A DNA stretch of 64,000 nucleotides, from positions 5,719-69,718 of the forward strand of contig JAXDNY010000058.1 in NCBI GenBank assembly GCA_034669145.1, written 5' to 3'. The stretch comes from PALSA-894 sp034669145 (GTDB lineage: Bacteria > Pseudomonadota > Alphaproteobacteria > Rhizobiales > Xanthobacteraceae). Positions 49,922 through 59,467 of the stretch are shown in pieces (the stretch's first letter is position 1; each line of letters starts with the position of its first letter). Both the position numbers and the translations under genes were made by a program. The notes under the pieces were generated by a model that had not been told where the DNA came from, did not search any database, and saw nothing but the letters and a program-made list of their open reading frames with translations.

Positions 49922-50716
49922 CTATTTCACAAACGTCCTTGCCAACCCGGCTGTGCGATCAACAATCAGGACAACAGCAAGCGTCAGGGCCACGAGGAGG
50001 ACCGAAAGGGAGGCCACCATTGGATCTGCCTGTTGCTCGACGCGGTGGAACATTGCGACAGGCAACGTCGTGAGTCTTGGGCCGGTCAGGAACAGCGAGA
50101 GCACGACTTCATCGAACGAAACGAGAAAGCAGAGCGCCGTGGTGCCGATGATTCCCGATCGCATCATCGGTAGCGTCACGCGCCGGAACACCATCAGGGG
50201 CGAGGCGCCGAGCGACGCAGCGGCTTCCTCGAATGTGATCGGCAGAGTGGATAGTGAGGTCGACAGAACCCGGATCGCATAGGGTAGCGTGATCACGAGA
50301 TGGGCCGCGACCAACCCCTGAAAGGTGCCGAGAAGCCCGTAACCGGAGAATACAATCAGGATTGCGAGGCCCAGCACGATGGATGGCAGCAGCAGCGGCG
50401 CAGTAAAGAAAGATGCGAGTGCCGCCGCGCCAGGCGGCTTCAGCCGCACAAGCGCAAAGGCCGCCGGCAAGCCGATCGCGAGACTGAGCAGTGTCACCAC
50501 GGAGGCGAGAACGAGGCTCGTGCTGAACGCCGACGTCATCCGGGCGTCCTTGAAGATCGCCCAGTACCAGCGCGTGCTCCAGCTTGTCGGCGGAAAGATC
50601 ATGTAGTTGTCGCCCGAGAACGAGATCGGCAGCACAACAAGCAGAGGCACCAGCAGGAAGACGAACATCGTCAGCGCGAGCAATTTCAACGGGAGGGAGA
50701 TGGGCCGTTCGTCCAT
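49922..50716 (-). CDS. ABC importer permease, PotC type
   Basis: A 264-residue membrane protein with six helices and the PotC coupling loop TFEEAAASLGASPLMVFRRVTLPMMRSGI near residue 168. It starts 6 bases after the PotB-like gene. It belongs to an importer of the spermidine/putrescine, iron or opine type; the binding protein is encoded at 52685. Confidence 0.94.
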   Translation of the reverse strand: MDERPISLPLKLLALTMFVFLLVPLLVVLPISFSGDNYMIFPPTSWSTRWYWAIFKDARMTSAFSTSLVLASVVTLLSLAIGLPAAFALVRLKPPGAAALASFFTAPLLLPSIVLGLAILIVFSGYGLLGTFQGLVAAHLVITLPYAIRVLSTSLSTLPITFEEAAASLGASPLMVFRRVTLPMMRSGIIGTTALCFLVSFDEVVLSLFLTGPRLTTLPVAMFHRVEQQADPMVASLSVLLVALTLAVVLIVDRTAGLARTFVK

Positions 50717-50722
50717 GATTCC

Positions 50723-51589
50723 TCACGTCGCGACGTTGAGGGCGCGCGTGTAGAGAAGCAGCGCCGTACCGAAGATGAGCAGGATCAGGATTGAAAGCGC
50801 GGAAGCAACCGGCCAGTTCAGCGTGACGATCGCCTGGTCGTAAATCTCCGTCGCAAGAAGAAACACGCGGCCGCCGCCGAGCAGCTTGGGCGTGATGAAC
50901 GACGATACCGCCAACACGAAGCACAGCAGCGAGCCGAGCGCGATGCCCGGCAGGGTGAGCGGCAGCGCGATATGCCGGAACACCCTCATCGGCGATGCAC
51001 CGAGGCTGGCAGCTGCTTCCTCGATCTTCGCGTCCAGTTTGCCGAACCCAGCCAGCAGCGCGAGGATCATGTAGGGCATCAGGATTTCCGTGAGCCCGAT
51101 GGTCACCCCCGTCTTGTTGAAGATCATCCGCACGCGTCCTACGCCGATCGCGGCCAGTGCGTTGTTGATCAGGCCGTCCTCGAACAGGATCACGATCCAT
51201 CCGTAGGTTCGCACGACAGCGGACGTCAGCAATGGTGCGATCACGAGGACCAGCAGGACGCTACGCCAAAGGCCGCTGGAGCGATGAAGATAGAGCGCGA
51301 TCGGGTATGAACACAGCAGCGTCAGCACCGTGATCAGAAGGCTCGTACTGATGCTGTTGAGGATCAGCTCGGCATAGAAACTATCGGTGAAGACCTTTTG
51401 CCATGTCGCAAGGGTGAAGATCTCTTGCATCGCGCCTGTACCCTGCGCCTCGAAAAACGACATGCGCAGCAAATTGAGGGTCGGCACCACAAAGCCCAGC
51501 GCATTGACCAGCGCGATCGGGAGCAGAAACACAACAACAAGCGGGAGGCGGCGCGGCTGATCGTCCCGATCCGCGAGCGTCGCCGTCAT
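50723..51589 (-). CDS. ABC importer permease, PotB type
   Basis: A 288-residue membrane protein. It has a first helix LVVVFLLPIALVNALGFVVPTLNLL and the coupling loop KIEEAAASLGASPMRVFRHIALPLTLPGI near residue 188. The ATG at 51587-51589 overlaps the ATPase stop by four bases. It pairs with the PotC-like permease. Confidence 0.93.
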   Translation of the reverse strand: MTATLADRDDQPRRLPLVVVFLLPIALVNALGFVVPTLNLLRMSFFEAQGTGAMQEIFTLATWQKVFTDSFYAELILNSISTSLLITVLTLLCSYPIALYLHRSSGLWRSVLLVLVIAPLLTSAVVRTYGWIVILFEDGLINNALAAIGVGRVRMIFNKTGVTIGLTEILMPYMILALLAGFGKLDAKIEEAAASLGASPMRVFRHIALPLTLPGIALGSLLCFVLAVSSFITPKLLGGGRVFLLATEIYDQAIVTLNWPVASALSILILLIFGTALLLYTRALNVAT

Positions 51590-52674
51590 GGCGCGGTTCC
51601 GAACACGTAGACATCCCGTGGACCCCACGAGAGAGACACCGGCGCGCCGGGTTCGCGGAGGGATTCATTGCCCCGTGTCGAAAGCTCGACGGAAACGATC
51701 TGGCCTGCAACGTCGACGTCGTACTGCAAGATGTCGCCGACGAAGACCGTGCGCACGATCGTTCCCGTGACCTGATGGCGCGTCTCCTCAGAAACGACCG
51801 GCCCGATCGCAATCCGGTGCGGGCGGATCATGATGTCGATCGGTCCGTCCAAGCCTGCGGGCACCGGAAGCCGCTGGCCGGCAAACTCGGTGCTGCCGTT
51901 CCGGGCCCCGGCCCGAATGCGGTTCATGCGGCCGACGAAGCCCGCGACGAAGGCCGTGCGAGGCTGCTCGTAGAGCTCCGTCGGCGTGCCCACCTGCTCA
52001 AGCCGGCCGTGGTTCATCACCACGACCTTATCGCACATGGTGAGAGCCTCGGACTGATCATGCGTGACGAACACCGCCGTGATACCAAGCCGCTTCTGGA
52101 TATCGCGGATCTCGTTGCGCATCTCATCTCGAAGTTTTGCATCGAGGTTCGACAACGGCTCGTCCAGCAGCAGGATCGAGGGCCGGATGACGAGCGCGCG
52201 CGACAGCGCGACGCGCTGCTGCTGGCCGCCGGAGAGTTGAGCGGGCCGCCGCTTCTCCATGCCGGTCAAGTGAACAAGAGCCACGACGTCGCGCACCCGG
52301 TTTGCAATCTCGTCGCGGGCAACGCCACGCATCTCGAGACCAAACCCGATGTTCCTCTCGACGCTCATGTGCGGGAACAGCGCATAGCTCTGAAAGACGA
52401 GTCCCATGTCCCGCTTGTAGGTCGGCACGCCGGTGAGATCGTCCCCGCCGACGATGATGCGGCCTTCCGATTGCGGCGTCAGGCCCGCAATCATCCTGAG
52501 TGATGTCGTCTTGCCGCATCCCGAGGGCCCGAGGAAAGCGACCAACTCGCCCTTTGGCACATCGAGGTTCATGTGATCGACGGCGAGGAAGTCACCGTAG
52601 CGCTTGGTCAATCCGCGGAGAGACAGGAAAGCGTCACCGGACTTTCCGCCAGCGCCGCTTTCCTCGTTCGACAT
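51586..52674 (-). CDS. ABC importer ATPase, PotA type
   Basis: A 362-residue ATPase with Walker A GPSGCGKTT, Q-loop LVFQSYALFPHMSV, signature LSGGQQQRVALSR, Walker B LLLDEPLSNLDAKLR and His in FVTHDQSEAL. The last 100 residues form the TOBE regulatory domain (IDIMIRPHRIAIGPV). It is preceded by the binding-protein gene (10-base gap) and coupled to PotB. Confidence 0.95.
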   Translation of the reverse strand: MSNEESGAGGKSGDAFLSLRGLTKRYGDFLAVDHMNLDVPKGELVAFLGPSGCGKTTSLRMIAGLTPQSEGRIIVGGDDLTGVPTYKRDMGLVFQSYALFPHMSVERNIGFGLEMRGVARDEIANRVRDVVALVHLTGMEKRRPAQLSGGQQQRVALSRALVIRPSILLLDEPLSNLDAKLRDEMRNEIRDIQKRLGITAVFVTHDQSEALTMCDKVVVMNHGRLEQVGTPTELYEQPRTAFVAGFVGRMNRIRAGARNGSTEFAGQRLPVPAGLDGPIDIMIRPHRIAIGPVVSEETRHQVTGTIVRTVFVGDILQYDVDVAGQIVSVELSTRGNESLREPGAPVSLSWGPRDVYVFGTAP

Positions 52675-52684
52675 GTCACCGGTC

Positions 52685-53734
52685 TCAGCGGCTCAAGGGC
52701 AGCACCTTGCGCCGCCACTGATCCATGATCTGGTCGCGGACCTTGGCGAGGGCAATCCAGTCGAGCGTCACAACCTTGTCCATGCTCTTCACCGCGGTGC
52801 GGTTAATCGCGGCCTCGGCAATCTGCGCCTTGGCGTTGACCGGCGCGTAGAACATCTCCTCGGTGAACGCCTTTTGAGCCACGGTCCCGAGCGCATAGTT
52901 GACGAATTTAGCGGCGGCTTCGGCATCGGGCCGGTTTGCCACGAGATTGATCGTATTGATCTGGAAGACACTGCCTTCGACCGGGAGCGTCGCCTTGAGC
53001 TTTCCGCCGGAGATATCGGAATTAAGCTGCGCCCTTGCGTTCCAAGCGGCGCCAAGATGAGCCTGCCCCTGGATGATCACCTGATAGGACTCAGGCTTCG
53101 GCTCCCAAGTCAGAACGTTCGGCGCGATTTCGCCGACGGCGGCAATGCCCTTGTCGACGTTCGTGAGGTAGCTGGTGCCGCCGCGCGCCTTGTCGAGGAT
53201 GAGTACCAGCGACAGGCCCTGGATATCCGGCATGCCATTGAACGTCACCTTCCCGGCGTACTTCTTGTCGGCGAGTTCGAACCAGGACTTGGGCGGCTCC
53301 TTGATGGCATCCGAGTTGTAGATCATCACAAGATTGTCGAACGTCACGGCGACACCGGCGATGTCGGATATCCGCGCGGTCGGATAGAGTTCGGCCGCGG
53401 CGGGCACGTTCTTCTCGTCGATCTTTGTGAAGAGGCCCTCGTCGGTCCCGGCCTTCGAAACCGACACGTCCATGATGACGACATCGGCCTGCGGTGCGGC
53501 CTTCTGCGCGCGAAGCGACCCAAGCATCTGCGCCGAGTTCGGAAGAGCAAAAAATTCAACCTTGATTTCCGGGTTCGCCTTCATGAAGGGCTCGACCACC
53601 GCCTTGGTGTAGCGCTCCTGGAAGATGCCCGAATAGGCCATCAGCGTGATGGTCTTCTGCTGTGCGAGAGCTGCCTGAGCCGACAGAGCGAGCGCCACGG
53701 CGGCTCCGGCGAGAGCTTTCAGATGCATCGTCAT
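52685..53734 (-). CDS. ABC importer substrate-binding protein, PotD type
   Basis: A 349-residue periplasmic binding protein with a Sec signal peptide (cleavage after AALAQ near residue 25). The family start TITLMAYSGIFQERYTKAVVEPF and the FDNLVMIYNSDAIKEPPKSWFEL block are typical of SBP_bac_8/PotD. The ATG at 53732-53734 is used; an ATG two codons further in is possible. It is 53 bases after the RraA-like gene. Polyamines, opines or mannopine-like compounds are typical ligands of the family. Confidence 0.92.
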   Translation of the reverse strand: MTMHLKALAGAAVALALSAQAALAQQKTITLMAYSGIFQERYTKAVVEPFMKANPEIKVEFFALPNSAQMLGSLRAQKAAPQADVVIMDVSVSKAGTDEGLFTKIDEKNVPAAAELYPTARISDIAGVAVTFDNLVMIYNSDAIKEPPKSWFELADKKYAGKVTFNGMPDIQGLSLVLILDKARGGTSYLTNVDKGIAAVGEIAPNVLTWEPKPESYQVIIQGQAHLGAAWNARAQLNSDISGGKLKATLPVEGSVFQINTINLVANRPDAEAAAKFVNYALGTVAQKAFTEEMFYAPVNAKAQIAEAAINRTAVKSMDKVVTLDWIALAKVRDQIMDQWRRKVLPLSR

Positions 53735-53787
53735 GGCTTCCACTCCTGATGATGATTCCCAAACCGAGGCGAAACGCCACAAAACAG

Positions 53788-54456
53788 TCAGTACTTCACG
53801 AGCTTGCCTTCGACATGGACGGTCGCGCCCGAAATGTCCGGCAGCTTCTCGCCCTGGCGCAGCCGTTCGAGCGTGATGAGCTCGCGCTCCTGCATCCCGA
53901 GGGCTCGGCGCGCATGAGCCTCGGCATCGCCTGGCTTGAGCACGATCACGCCGCTTTCGTCGCACAGCACCGCGTCACCCGGTTCAACCGTCTGCCCGCC
54001 CACACTGACCGGTACGTTGATTGCACCTTCCGTGCCAAGAATCTTCGTAGTGATCGGTGATGGTCCGCGGCACCACACCGGCATCTCGGTCTTCACGATC
54101 TCCGAGAAATCGGTCGCAGGTCCGTCGATCACGCCCGCCTTCACGCCGGCCATCTTCATGCAATGCGTGATGACGCCGCCCCAGCATGCATGCTTGTCGT
54201 CGCCGCAGCGGTCGATCATCACGACGTCGCCGGGGCGAACGAGTTTCGTCAGGTAATGCAGCGCGGTCGAGTCTGCATGCGGAATGCGAATCGTGACGGC
54301 CGTGCCCGCAACGCGCTTGCCCGGCAGGACGGACCGGATTTCGCGGTCGACAAATCCGGAATGCAGAAAATGACCGATTGTCGCCGTCTCGCATTGCTCC
54401 AGCAGCGCGATCAGATCGGCCGGAAGATGCTGCGGCATCGGATTGACGGTGAACAT
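53788..54456 (-). CDS. RraA/HMG-aldolase-family protein, conserved Arg missing
   Basis: A 222-residue protein of the RraA/4-hydroxy-4-methyl-2-oxoglutarate aldolase fold. The blocks GTAVTIRIPHADSTALHYL, GDVVMIDRCGDDKHACWGGVI and GVKAGVIDGPATDFSEI are present. The last corresponds to the family motif DGxxRD; here Arg is replaced by T115 while D116 stays. That Arg is important in characterised aldolases, so enzymatic aldol cleavage is uncertain. It leads the PotABCD-like operon. The ATG at 54454-54456 is preceded by AGG. Confidence 0.85.
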   Translation of the reverse strand: MFTVNPMPQHLPADLIALLEQCETATIGHFLHSGFVDREIRSVLPGKRVAGTAVTIRIPHADSTALHYLTKLVRPGDVVMIDRCGDDKHACWGGVITHCMKMAGVKAGVIDGPATDFSEIVKTEMPVWCRGPSPITTKILGTEGAINVPVSVGGQTVEPGDAVLCDESGVIVLKPGDAEAHARRALGMQERELITLERLRQGEKLPDISGATVHVEGKLVKY

Positions 54457-54674
54457 AAGGGACCTGTGAGGAATGCGTTGAAGATTGCGGCGGCGGCCGG
54501 CGCTTCGACCTTTGAATAGAAGATCAAGCCTCGCTCCGATCGTCAATTGCGCGCCTTTTGGACGAGCATGATCAAAGATTGCAACCAGGCGCGCCCCAAT
54601 TGCAGGCGCGTTCGCATCGATCGACAAGCCAATCCGAGTTGCGTCCGTTGTGGCAGTCGTTAAGAGTCGCGAGC

Positions 54675-56360
54675 ATGTCCTCCGTCGCTGCCTCTCGAGA
54701 CCGCGCCACCCCGTTCGTTTGCGAGAAGCGTCCGGCGGTTGGCTCGCGCAGCATGGTCGTCACAAACCACCCTCTGGCGTCCGCCGCGGCAGCCGAGCTT
54801 CTGCTTGGCGGCGGAAACGCGGTCGATGCGGCCGTCGCGGCACTGTTCGCGCTCACGGTGGTCGAGCCGATGATGGTCGGAATTCTCGGTGGAGGTGTCT
54901 CGCATGTGCGGCTGCCGGATGGCCGTCACGGGATCATCGACAATCTCAGCTCCGCGCCGCTGGCTGCTCGCGCCGACATGTACGAGCCGATGAACGACGG
55001 GGCCGCATCCGCACGCGACACCGAAGATCGGCGTAACGCGACTGGCGCGTCGGCCGTCGCAGTGCCGGGATCGCTCGCTGGCTGGACGCACATGCTGACG
55101 CAATACGGCACGCGGCCGCTGCATGCCGTCATGCGACCCGCAATTCGTCTCGCCGAAGATGGGTTCACCGTCACATCGTATCTTTCCGAGTGCATCGGCG
55201 GGATGGCTGCGGATCTCGCAAGCGACGCTGGATTGGCGAAGCTTTTTCTTCACGATGGAAAGAAGGTTCCTGCCGGCAGCCATCTCGTACAGGCTGAGTA
55301 CGCGGCTACGTTGCGCCGCTTGGCGGACGAAGGGCCCGACCTTCTTTATCGGGGCCCTCTCGGCGCGATCGTCGCCGAGTATCTGCAAGCCAATGGCGGC
55401 ACGGTGTCGACCGAAGATCTCATGAGCTATGCGCCGGTCGAGCGCACGCCGGTCTCGACCGACTATCGCGGGCGGACGGTGATCGGCCCACCGCCTCCCG
55501 CTTCGGGTGGCGTTCACATCGCGCAGATGCTGAATGTCCTCGAAGGCTTCGACGTCGCCGCGATGGGCTTCGGCTCACCTGACAGCATCCACCTGCTGGC
55601 CGAGGTGCTCAAGATCGCTTTCGCGGATCGTGCCGTGTCGACGGCGGACCCGGCCTTCGTGAAGGTGCCGGTCGAGCGCCTGATATCGAAAGCCTATGCA
55701 TCGGAGCGGCGCGCCGATATCGACCTTGCGCACGCCCGCCGGTGGCCGCCGGGCCGTCTCACCGGCGTGGAGTCCTCCGATACGACACATGTGACGATCG
55801 CAGACGCCAACGGCTTCGTTGTATCGGCCACCCACACCATCAACGGCCTCTTCGGCGCTTGCGTCCAGATTCCCGGCACCGGGATGATCGCCAACAACTA
55901 CATGCACAACTTCGATCCGCATCCGGGGCGCGTGCTCTCTATCGCGCCAGGCAAGCGCGTCTTTAGTTCGATGGCCCCGATGATGGTGACGGAGGACGGC
56001 GCGGTGCGGCTGGCTCTTGGTCTGCCCGGCGCCTTGCGCATCTTCCCGTCCGCCTTCCAAACCATCGTCAACTGGATCGACCACGGCATGGATGTGCAGG
56101 AGGCGATCGAGGCGCCGCGAATCTGGACCGAAGGCGGTGCGTTGGAGCTTGAGCCGGCGTATTCGGATGCGACGGCCCAAGCGCTCGCTCGACGCGGTCA
56201 CACCATCCAGCGGATGAAGCACATCGCCGGCGGGATGAATGCCATCGCGTTTTCTCGGGACGGCACGATGACCGGCGCTGCTTGCTGGCGCGCGGACGGC
56301 ACACCGCTCGGCATTTCAGGAGGGCTTGCCCGGCCGGGCATCCGGCTCGAGACGATTTAG
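54675..56360 (+). CDS. Gamma-glutamyltransferase family protein (Ntn hydrolase)
   Basis: A 561-residue precursor. The family blocks MVVTNHPLASAAAAELLLGGGNAVDAAVAA and DTTHVTIADANGFVVSAT are present; T370 is the likely self-processing nucleophile. There is no signal peptide at this start, so the enzyme is probably cytoplasmic, unlike the classic periplasmic Ggt. The N-terminus could not be extended to a signal. It is divergent from the RraA-like gene, with the next plus gene 41 bases downstream. Activity might be on gamma-glutamyl amides or other N-acyl compounds. Confidence 0.88.
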   Translation: MSSVAASRDRATPFVCEKRPAVGSRSMVVTNHPLASAAAAELLLGGGNAVDAAVAALFALTVVEPMMVGILGGGVSHVRLPDGRHGIIDNLSSAPLAARADMYEPMNDGAASARDTEDRRNATGASAVAVPGSLAGWTHMLTQYGTRPLHAVMRPAIRLAEDGFTVTSYLSECIGGMAADLASDAGLAKLFLHDGKKVPAGSHLVQAEYAATLRRLADEGPDLLYRGPLGAIVAEYLQANGGTVSTEDLMSYAPVERTPVSTDYRGRTVIGPPPPASGGVHIAQMLNVLEGFDVAAMGFGSPDSIHLLAEVLKIAFADRAVSTADPAFVKVPVERLISKAYASERRADIDLAHARRWPPGRLTGVESSDTTHVTIADANGFVVSATHTINGLFGACVQIPGTGMIANNYMHNFDPHPGRVLSIAPGKRVFSSMAPMMVTEDGAVRLALGLPGALRIFPSAFQTIVNWIDHGMDVQEAIEAPRIWTEGGALELEPAYSDATAQALARRGHTIQRMKHIAGGMNAIAFSRDGTMTGAACWRADGTPLGISGGLARPGIRLETI

Positions 56361-56386
56361 TTGGAAGAGACGATCTAGTTGGAAGA
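56351..56386. repeat. 18-base tandem duplication across the stop codon
   Basis: Two 18-base copies, GACGATTTAGTTGGAAGA and GACGATCTAGTTGGAAGA, lie head to tail and differ at one base. The first contains the stop codon of the gamma-glutamyltransferase gene. It looks like a recent slip duplication. It adds spacing to the next gene and a second in-register TAG. Confidence 0.85.
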
Positions 56387-56401
56387 AGAGAGAGTTCCTG
56401 A

Positions 56402-57370
56402 ATGGCGCACACCGTTGTGTTACTCGATCTCACATCGCCCGAGCGGGCTGAACATCTCAGACGCCTCCTGCCGCCGGACTTTGTCCTCACCCACGGGACG
56501 GCGCGTGGAGACGAGCATCTGAAAGAGATCATTCGTGATGCCGATTTTGCCATTTCCGGTCAGGTGGGTGTCAGCGGCGATGTGTTCAGAGTGGCGCGGC
56601 GGCTGAAGCTGCTGCACAAGTGGGGCGTCGGCGTCGATAACATCGACGTGCAGGCCGCCAAGGAATTGGGCATCAAGGTCGCTCGCACCACCGGTAGCAA
56701 TGCCGTGCCGGTTGCCGAGTTCACGATTGGATTGATCGTCACGACGTTGCGGTTCCAGGCGCTTGGCCACGAGCGCCTGCGTCAGGGACAGTGGATGGCC
56801 TTCAACCAGATGCCGGGTGAGACATTTTGCATTTCAGGCAAGACGGTTGGCCTGATCGGGTTTGGTGCCATCGGCCAAGCCGTCGCGAGCCGGCTCCGGG
56901 GCTTCGGCTGCGCGCTCCTTTACAGCAAGCGCACGCGGCTCTCGCCGACGCAGGAGAGCGAGCTCGGCGTGAGCTACGCCACGACCGATGACTTGCTTAC
57001 GCGATCGGACATCGTGTGTCTGCACTGCCCGTTGACGCCGGAGACGACCAACCTGATCGACAAACGTGCGCTCTCGCGCATGAAGCGCTCAGCCGTGTTG
57101 ATCAACGTCGCGCGGGGCGGGGTCGTTGTCGAAGCGGACCTTGCCCAAGCGCTGCGGCAGCGGACCCTCCGCGGCGCCGCGATGGATGTCTACTCAATCG
57201 AACCCTTGCCAGCCGACAGCGAGCTTCTGACGCTCGACAATATCGTCGTGACGCCGCACCTCGCGGCGGCGACAGCCGATACCTTCGAACCTACCGTCAG
57301 GCGCATGTTCAACAACATGGTGCGCGTAACGCGCGGCGAACCTGTGCCCGGACCTGATCTGGTCGCTTAG
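56402..57370 (+). CDS. D-2-hydroxyacid dehydrogenase
   Basis: A 322-residue NAD-dependent dehydrogenase. The cofactor motif GFGAIG is at 153-158. The catalytic triad is R238 (INVARGGVV), E267 (YSIEPLP) and H286 (TPHLAAAT), and the substrate loop KWGVGVDNID lies near 73. The family reduces 2-keto acids such as pyruvate, glyoxylate or hydroxypyruvate. It follows the gamma-glutamyltransferase gene on the same strand, after the 18-base duplication. Confidence 0.92.
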   Translation: MAHTVVLLDLTSPERAEHLRRLLPPDFVLTHGTARGDEHLKEIIRDADFAISGQVGVSGDVFRVARRLKLLHKWGVGVDNIDVQAAKELGIKVARTTGSNAVPVAEFTIGLIVTTLRFQALGHERLRQGQWMAFNQMPGETFCISGKTVGLIGFGAIGQAVASRLRGFGCALLYSKRTRLSPTQESELGVSYATTDDLLTRSDIVCLHCPLTPETTNLIDKRALSRMKRSAVLINVARGGVVVEADLAQALRQRTLRGAAMDVYSIEPLPADSELLTLDNIVVTPHLAAATADTFEPTVRRMFNNMVRVTRGEPVPGPDLVA

Positions 57371-57470
57371 GCTGAAGGCCAGGTTCTGGCCGACCTCTCC
57401 CGTCACTGAACTCGAGACAGCTTCGGGTCACGCGCCGATACTGCTGCGCCGCGTCCGCGACCCCCCGACA

Positions 57471-58478
57471 TTACGATAAGCGCGTCAGCGGATCGCCGTG
57501 CCCGCCGACGGGTCGTTTGAGGCAGGCAACATGGCGGCCGGGCGATACCTCAAGCAGCGGTGGATCGGTTAGAGCACATTCGCTTGTGGCGTACGGGCAC
57601 CGTGTGTGAAAGCGGCAGCCGCTCGGCGGGCGCATCGGGCTTGGCACATCGCCTTGCAGGACGACCCGCTTTCCCGTGCGCCGCGCCGGGTCCGGTACGG
57701 GCGCGGCCGCAAGCAGCGCCTCAGTGTAGGGATGGAGCGGCGCAGCAAACAGCACGCCCTTGTCGGCAAGCTCCACGATGCGGCCGAGATACATGACGGC
57801 GATCCGATGACTGACATGCCTGACCACCGCAAGATCGTGGCTGACGAAAAGGTATGCGAGCTTGAATTCGTCCTGCAGGTCCATCATCAGATTCAGAACT
57901 TGGGCGCGGACCGAGACGTCCAGCGCGGATACCGGTTCATCGGCAACGATCACGTCCGGATTGACCGCGAGGGCCTTGGCTATGCCGAGCCGCTGGCGCT
58001 GACCGCCCGAAAATTCATGCGCATACCGGTTCATCGTCTCCGGCGAGAGCCCGACTCGGGCGAACAGGTCCGCGACACGCTGTTCCTTGTCGCTCCCGCT
58101 CGCGATGCCGAAATTCTCAAGTGGTTCGCCGACGATTGTGCCGGCGGAAAGGCGCGGGTTCAGCGACGAATAAGGGTCCTGAAAAACGATCTGGACGTGG
58201 CGCCGGCGCTCCCACATGGCACGCGGTGAAAGGCCGGTAACGTCGACGCCGCCAAGAAGAATTCGCCCCGACGTCGGTTCAAGCAGTTTAAGCACCATCC
58301 GGCTGACGGTGGTCTTTCCGCATCCCGACTCGCCCACAAGCCCCAACGTCTCGGCGCGGCGGATCGAGAAATTGATGCCGTCGACAGCTTTTACAACGCC
58401 CTTGCGGCGCAGCAGTTCCCCGGGGATCGGGAAATGCTTGACCAGATCCTGCACTTCCAGGCTTGCCGGCGCGGTCAT
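57471..58478 (-). CDS. Peptide/opine ABC importer ATPase, OppF/DppF type
   Basis: A 335-residue ATPase with Walker A GESGCGKTT, Q-loop IVFQDPYSSLNPRLS, signature FSGGQRQRLGIAK, Walker B VIVADEPVSALD and His in FVSHDLAVV. The C-terminal cysteine motif GCRFHTRCPYATSEC is the Opp-type FeS domain. The ATG at 58476-58478 overlaps the OppD stop by four bases. It is the last gene of the operon. Confidence 0.95.
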   Translation of the reverse strand: MTAPASLEVQDLVKHFPIPGELLRRKGVVKAVDGINFSIRRAETLGLVGESGCGKTTVSRMVLKLLEPTSGRILLGGVDVTGLSPRAMWERRRHVQIVFQDPYSSLNPRLSAGTIVGEPLENFGIASGSDKEQRVADLFARVGLSPETMNRYAHEFSGGQRQRLGIAKALAVNPDVIVADEPVSALDVSVRAQVLNLMMDLQDEFKLAYLFVSHDLAVVRHVSHRIAVMYLGRIVELADKGVLFAAPLHPYTEALLAAAPVPDPARRTGKRVVLQGDVPSPMRPPSGCRFHTRCPYATSECALTDPPLLEVSPGRHVACLKRPVGGHGDPLTRLS

Positions 58479-59467
58479 GCGGCTGCGGCTCCGACGCGCT
58501 GTGCCTCCCAGCACGCGACCTGATGCCCGGTGCCGAACCGCGTGAGCGCAGGCGCCACCTTGTGGCAATGCTCGGTCGCAAAGCCGCAACGCGGAGCAAA
58601 CGGGCAGCCGATGATGTGCTGGTTCAGCGCTGGAACGATCCCGGGAATTTCGGCGAGCCGCGGCCGTGCCCCAACTTCCTCATCCGCAGTCGGCAACGCG
58701 CGCAACAGTCCACGCGAATAGGGATGCAGAGGACGCGCGAACAGGTCGGTGACCGCCGCCTCTTCGGCAACGCGGCCCGCATACATCACGATTGAGCGTT
58801 CGCAGGTCTCCGCGATGACGCCGAGGTCATGCGTAATCATGATGATCGCAGTGCCCAGTCTGTCCTTGAGCTCCAGCATCAAGTCGAGGATTTGCGCCTG
58901 GATCGTCACGTCGAGCGCCGTCGTCGGCTCGTCGGCGATCAGCACCTGCGGATTGCAGCACAGCGCGATGGCAATCATGACCCGCTGGCGCATTCCGCCG
59001 GAGAGGTGGTGCGGATATTGACCGAGGCATCGGCGCGCATCGCCGATCCGGACAAGATCGAGCATTTCGCGGGCGCGGTCGCTGGCGGCGCGCCATGACA
59101 GCCCCATGTGCCTGACCACGCTCTCGGCGATTTGCGTGCCTATCGTGAGCACCGGATTGAGGCTCGTCATCGGCTCCTGGAAGATCATTGCGATCTTGTG
59201 CCCGCGCAGTTCCTGCATCTCCTTGTTCGAGAGCGTGGTGAGTTCTCGGCCCTCGAAGCAGATCGATCCGCCAACGATCCGGCCTGTCTGCGGCGCGATC
59301 AGCCCCAGGATCGAGAGCGCCGTCACCGACTTGCCGCATCCCGACTCGCCGACAATGCCAAGCGTTTCGCCCGGCTCCAGATCGAACGAGACTCCGTCTA
59401 CGGCGCGTACGACGCCGTCCGTCGTAAAGAAGTGGGTGTGGAGGTCGTGGACCCGGAGCAGGCTCAC
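58475..59467 (-). CDS. Peptide/opine ABC importer ATPase, OppD/DppD type
   Basis: A 330-residue ATPase with Walker A GESGCGKSV, Q-loop MIFQEPMTSLNPVLT, signature LSGGMRQRVMIAI, Walker B VLIADEPTTALD and His in MITHDLGVI. The C-terminal CPFAPRCGFATEHC is the Opp cysteine motif. The start is a GTG at 59465-59467 that overlaps the OppC stop (GTGA). It pairs with OppF. Confidence 0.94.
   Translation of the reverse strand: MSLLRVHDLHTHFFTTDGVVRAVDGVSFDLEPGETLGIVGESGCGKSVTALSILGLIAPQTGRIVGGSICFEGRELTTLSNKEMQELRGHKIAMIFQEPMTSLNPVLTIGTQIAESVVRHMGLSWRAASDRAREMLDLVRIGDARRCLGQYPHHLSGGMRQRVMIAIALCCNPQVLIADEPTTALDVTIQAQILDLMLELKDRLGTAIIMITHDLGVIAETCERSIVMYAGRVAEEAAVTDLFARPLHPYSRGLLRALPTADEEVGARPRLAEIPGIVPALNQHIIGCPFAPRCGFATEHCHKVAPALTRFGTGHQVACWEAQRVGAAAA

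Noticed and set aside
57377..57391. Hairpin GGCCAG/CTGGCC after the D-2-hydroxyacid dehydrogenase
   Set aside because: The stem is only 6 bases and no T run follows, so it is not called a terminator.
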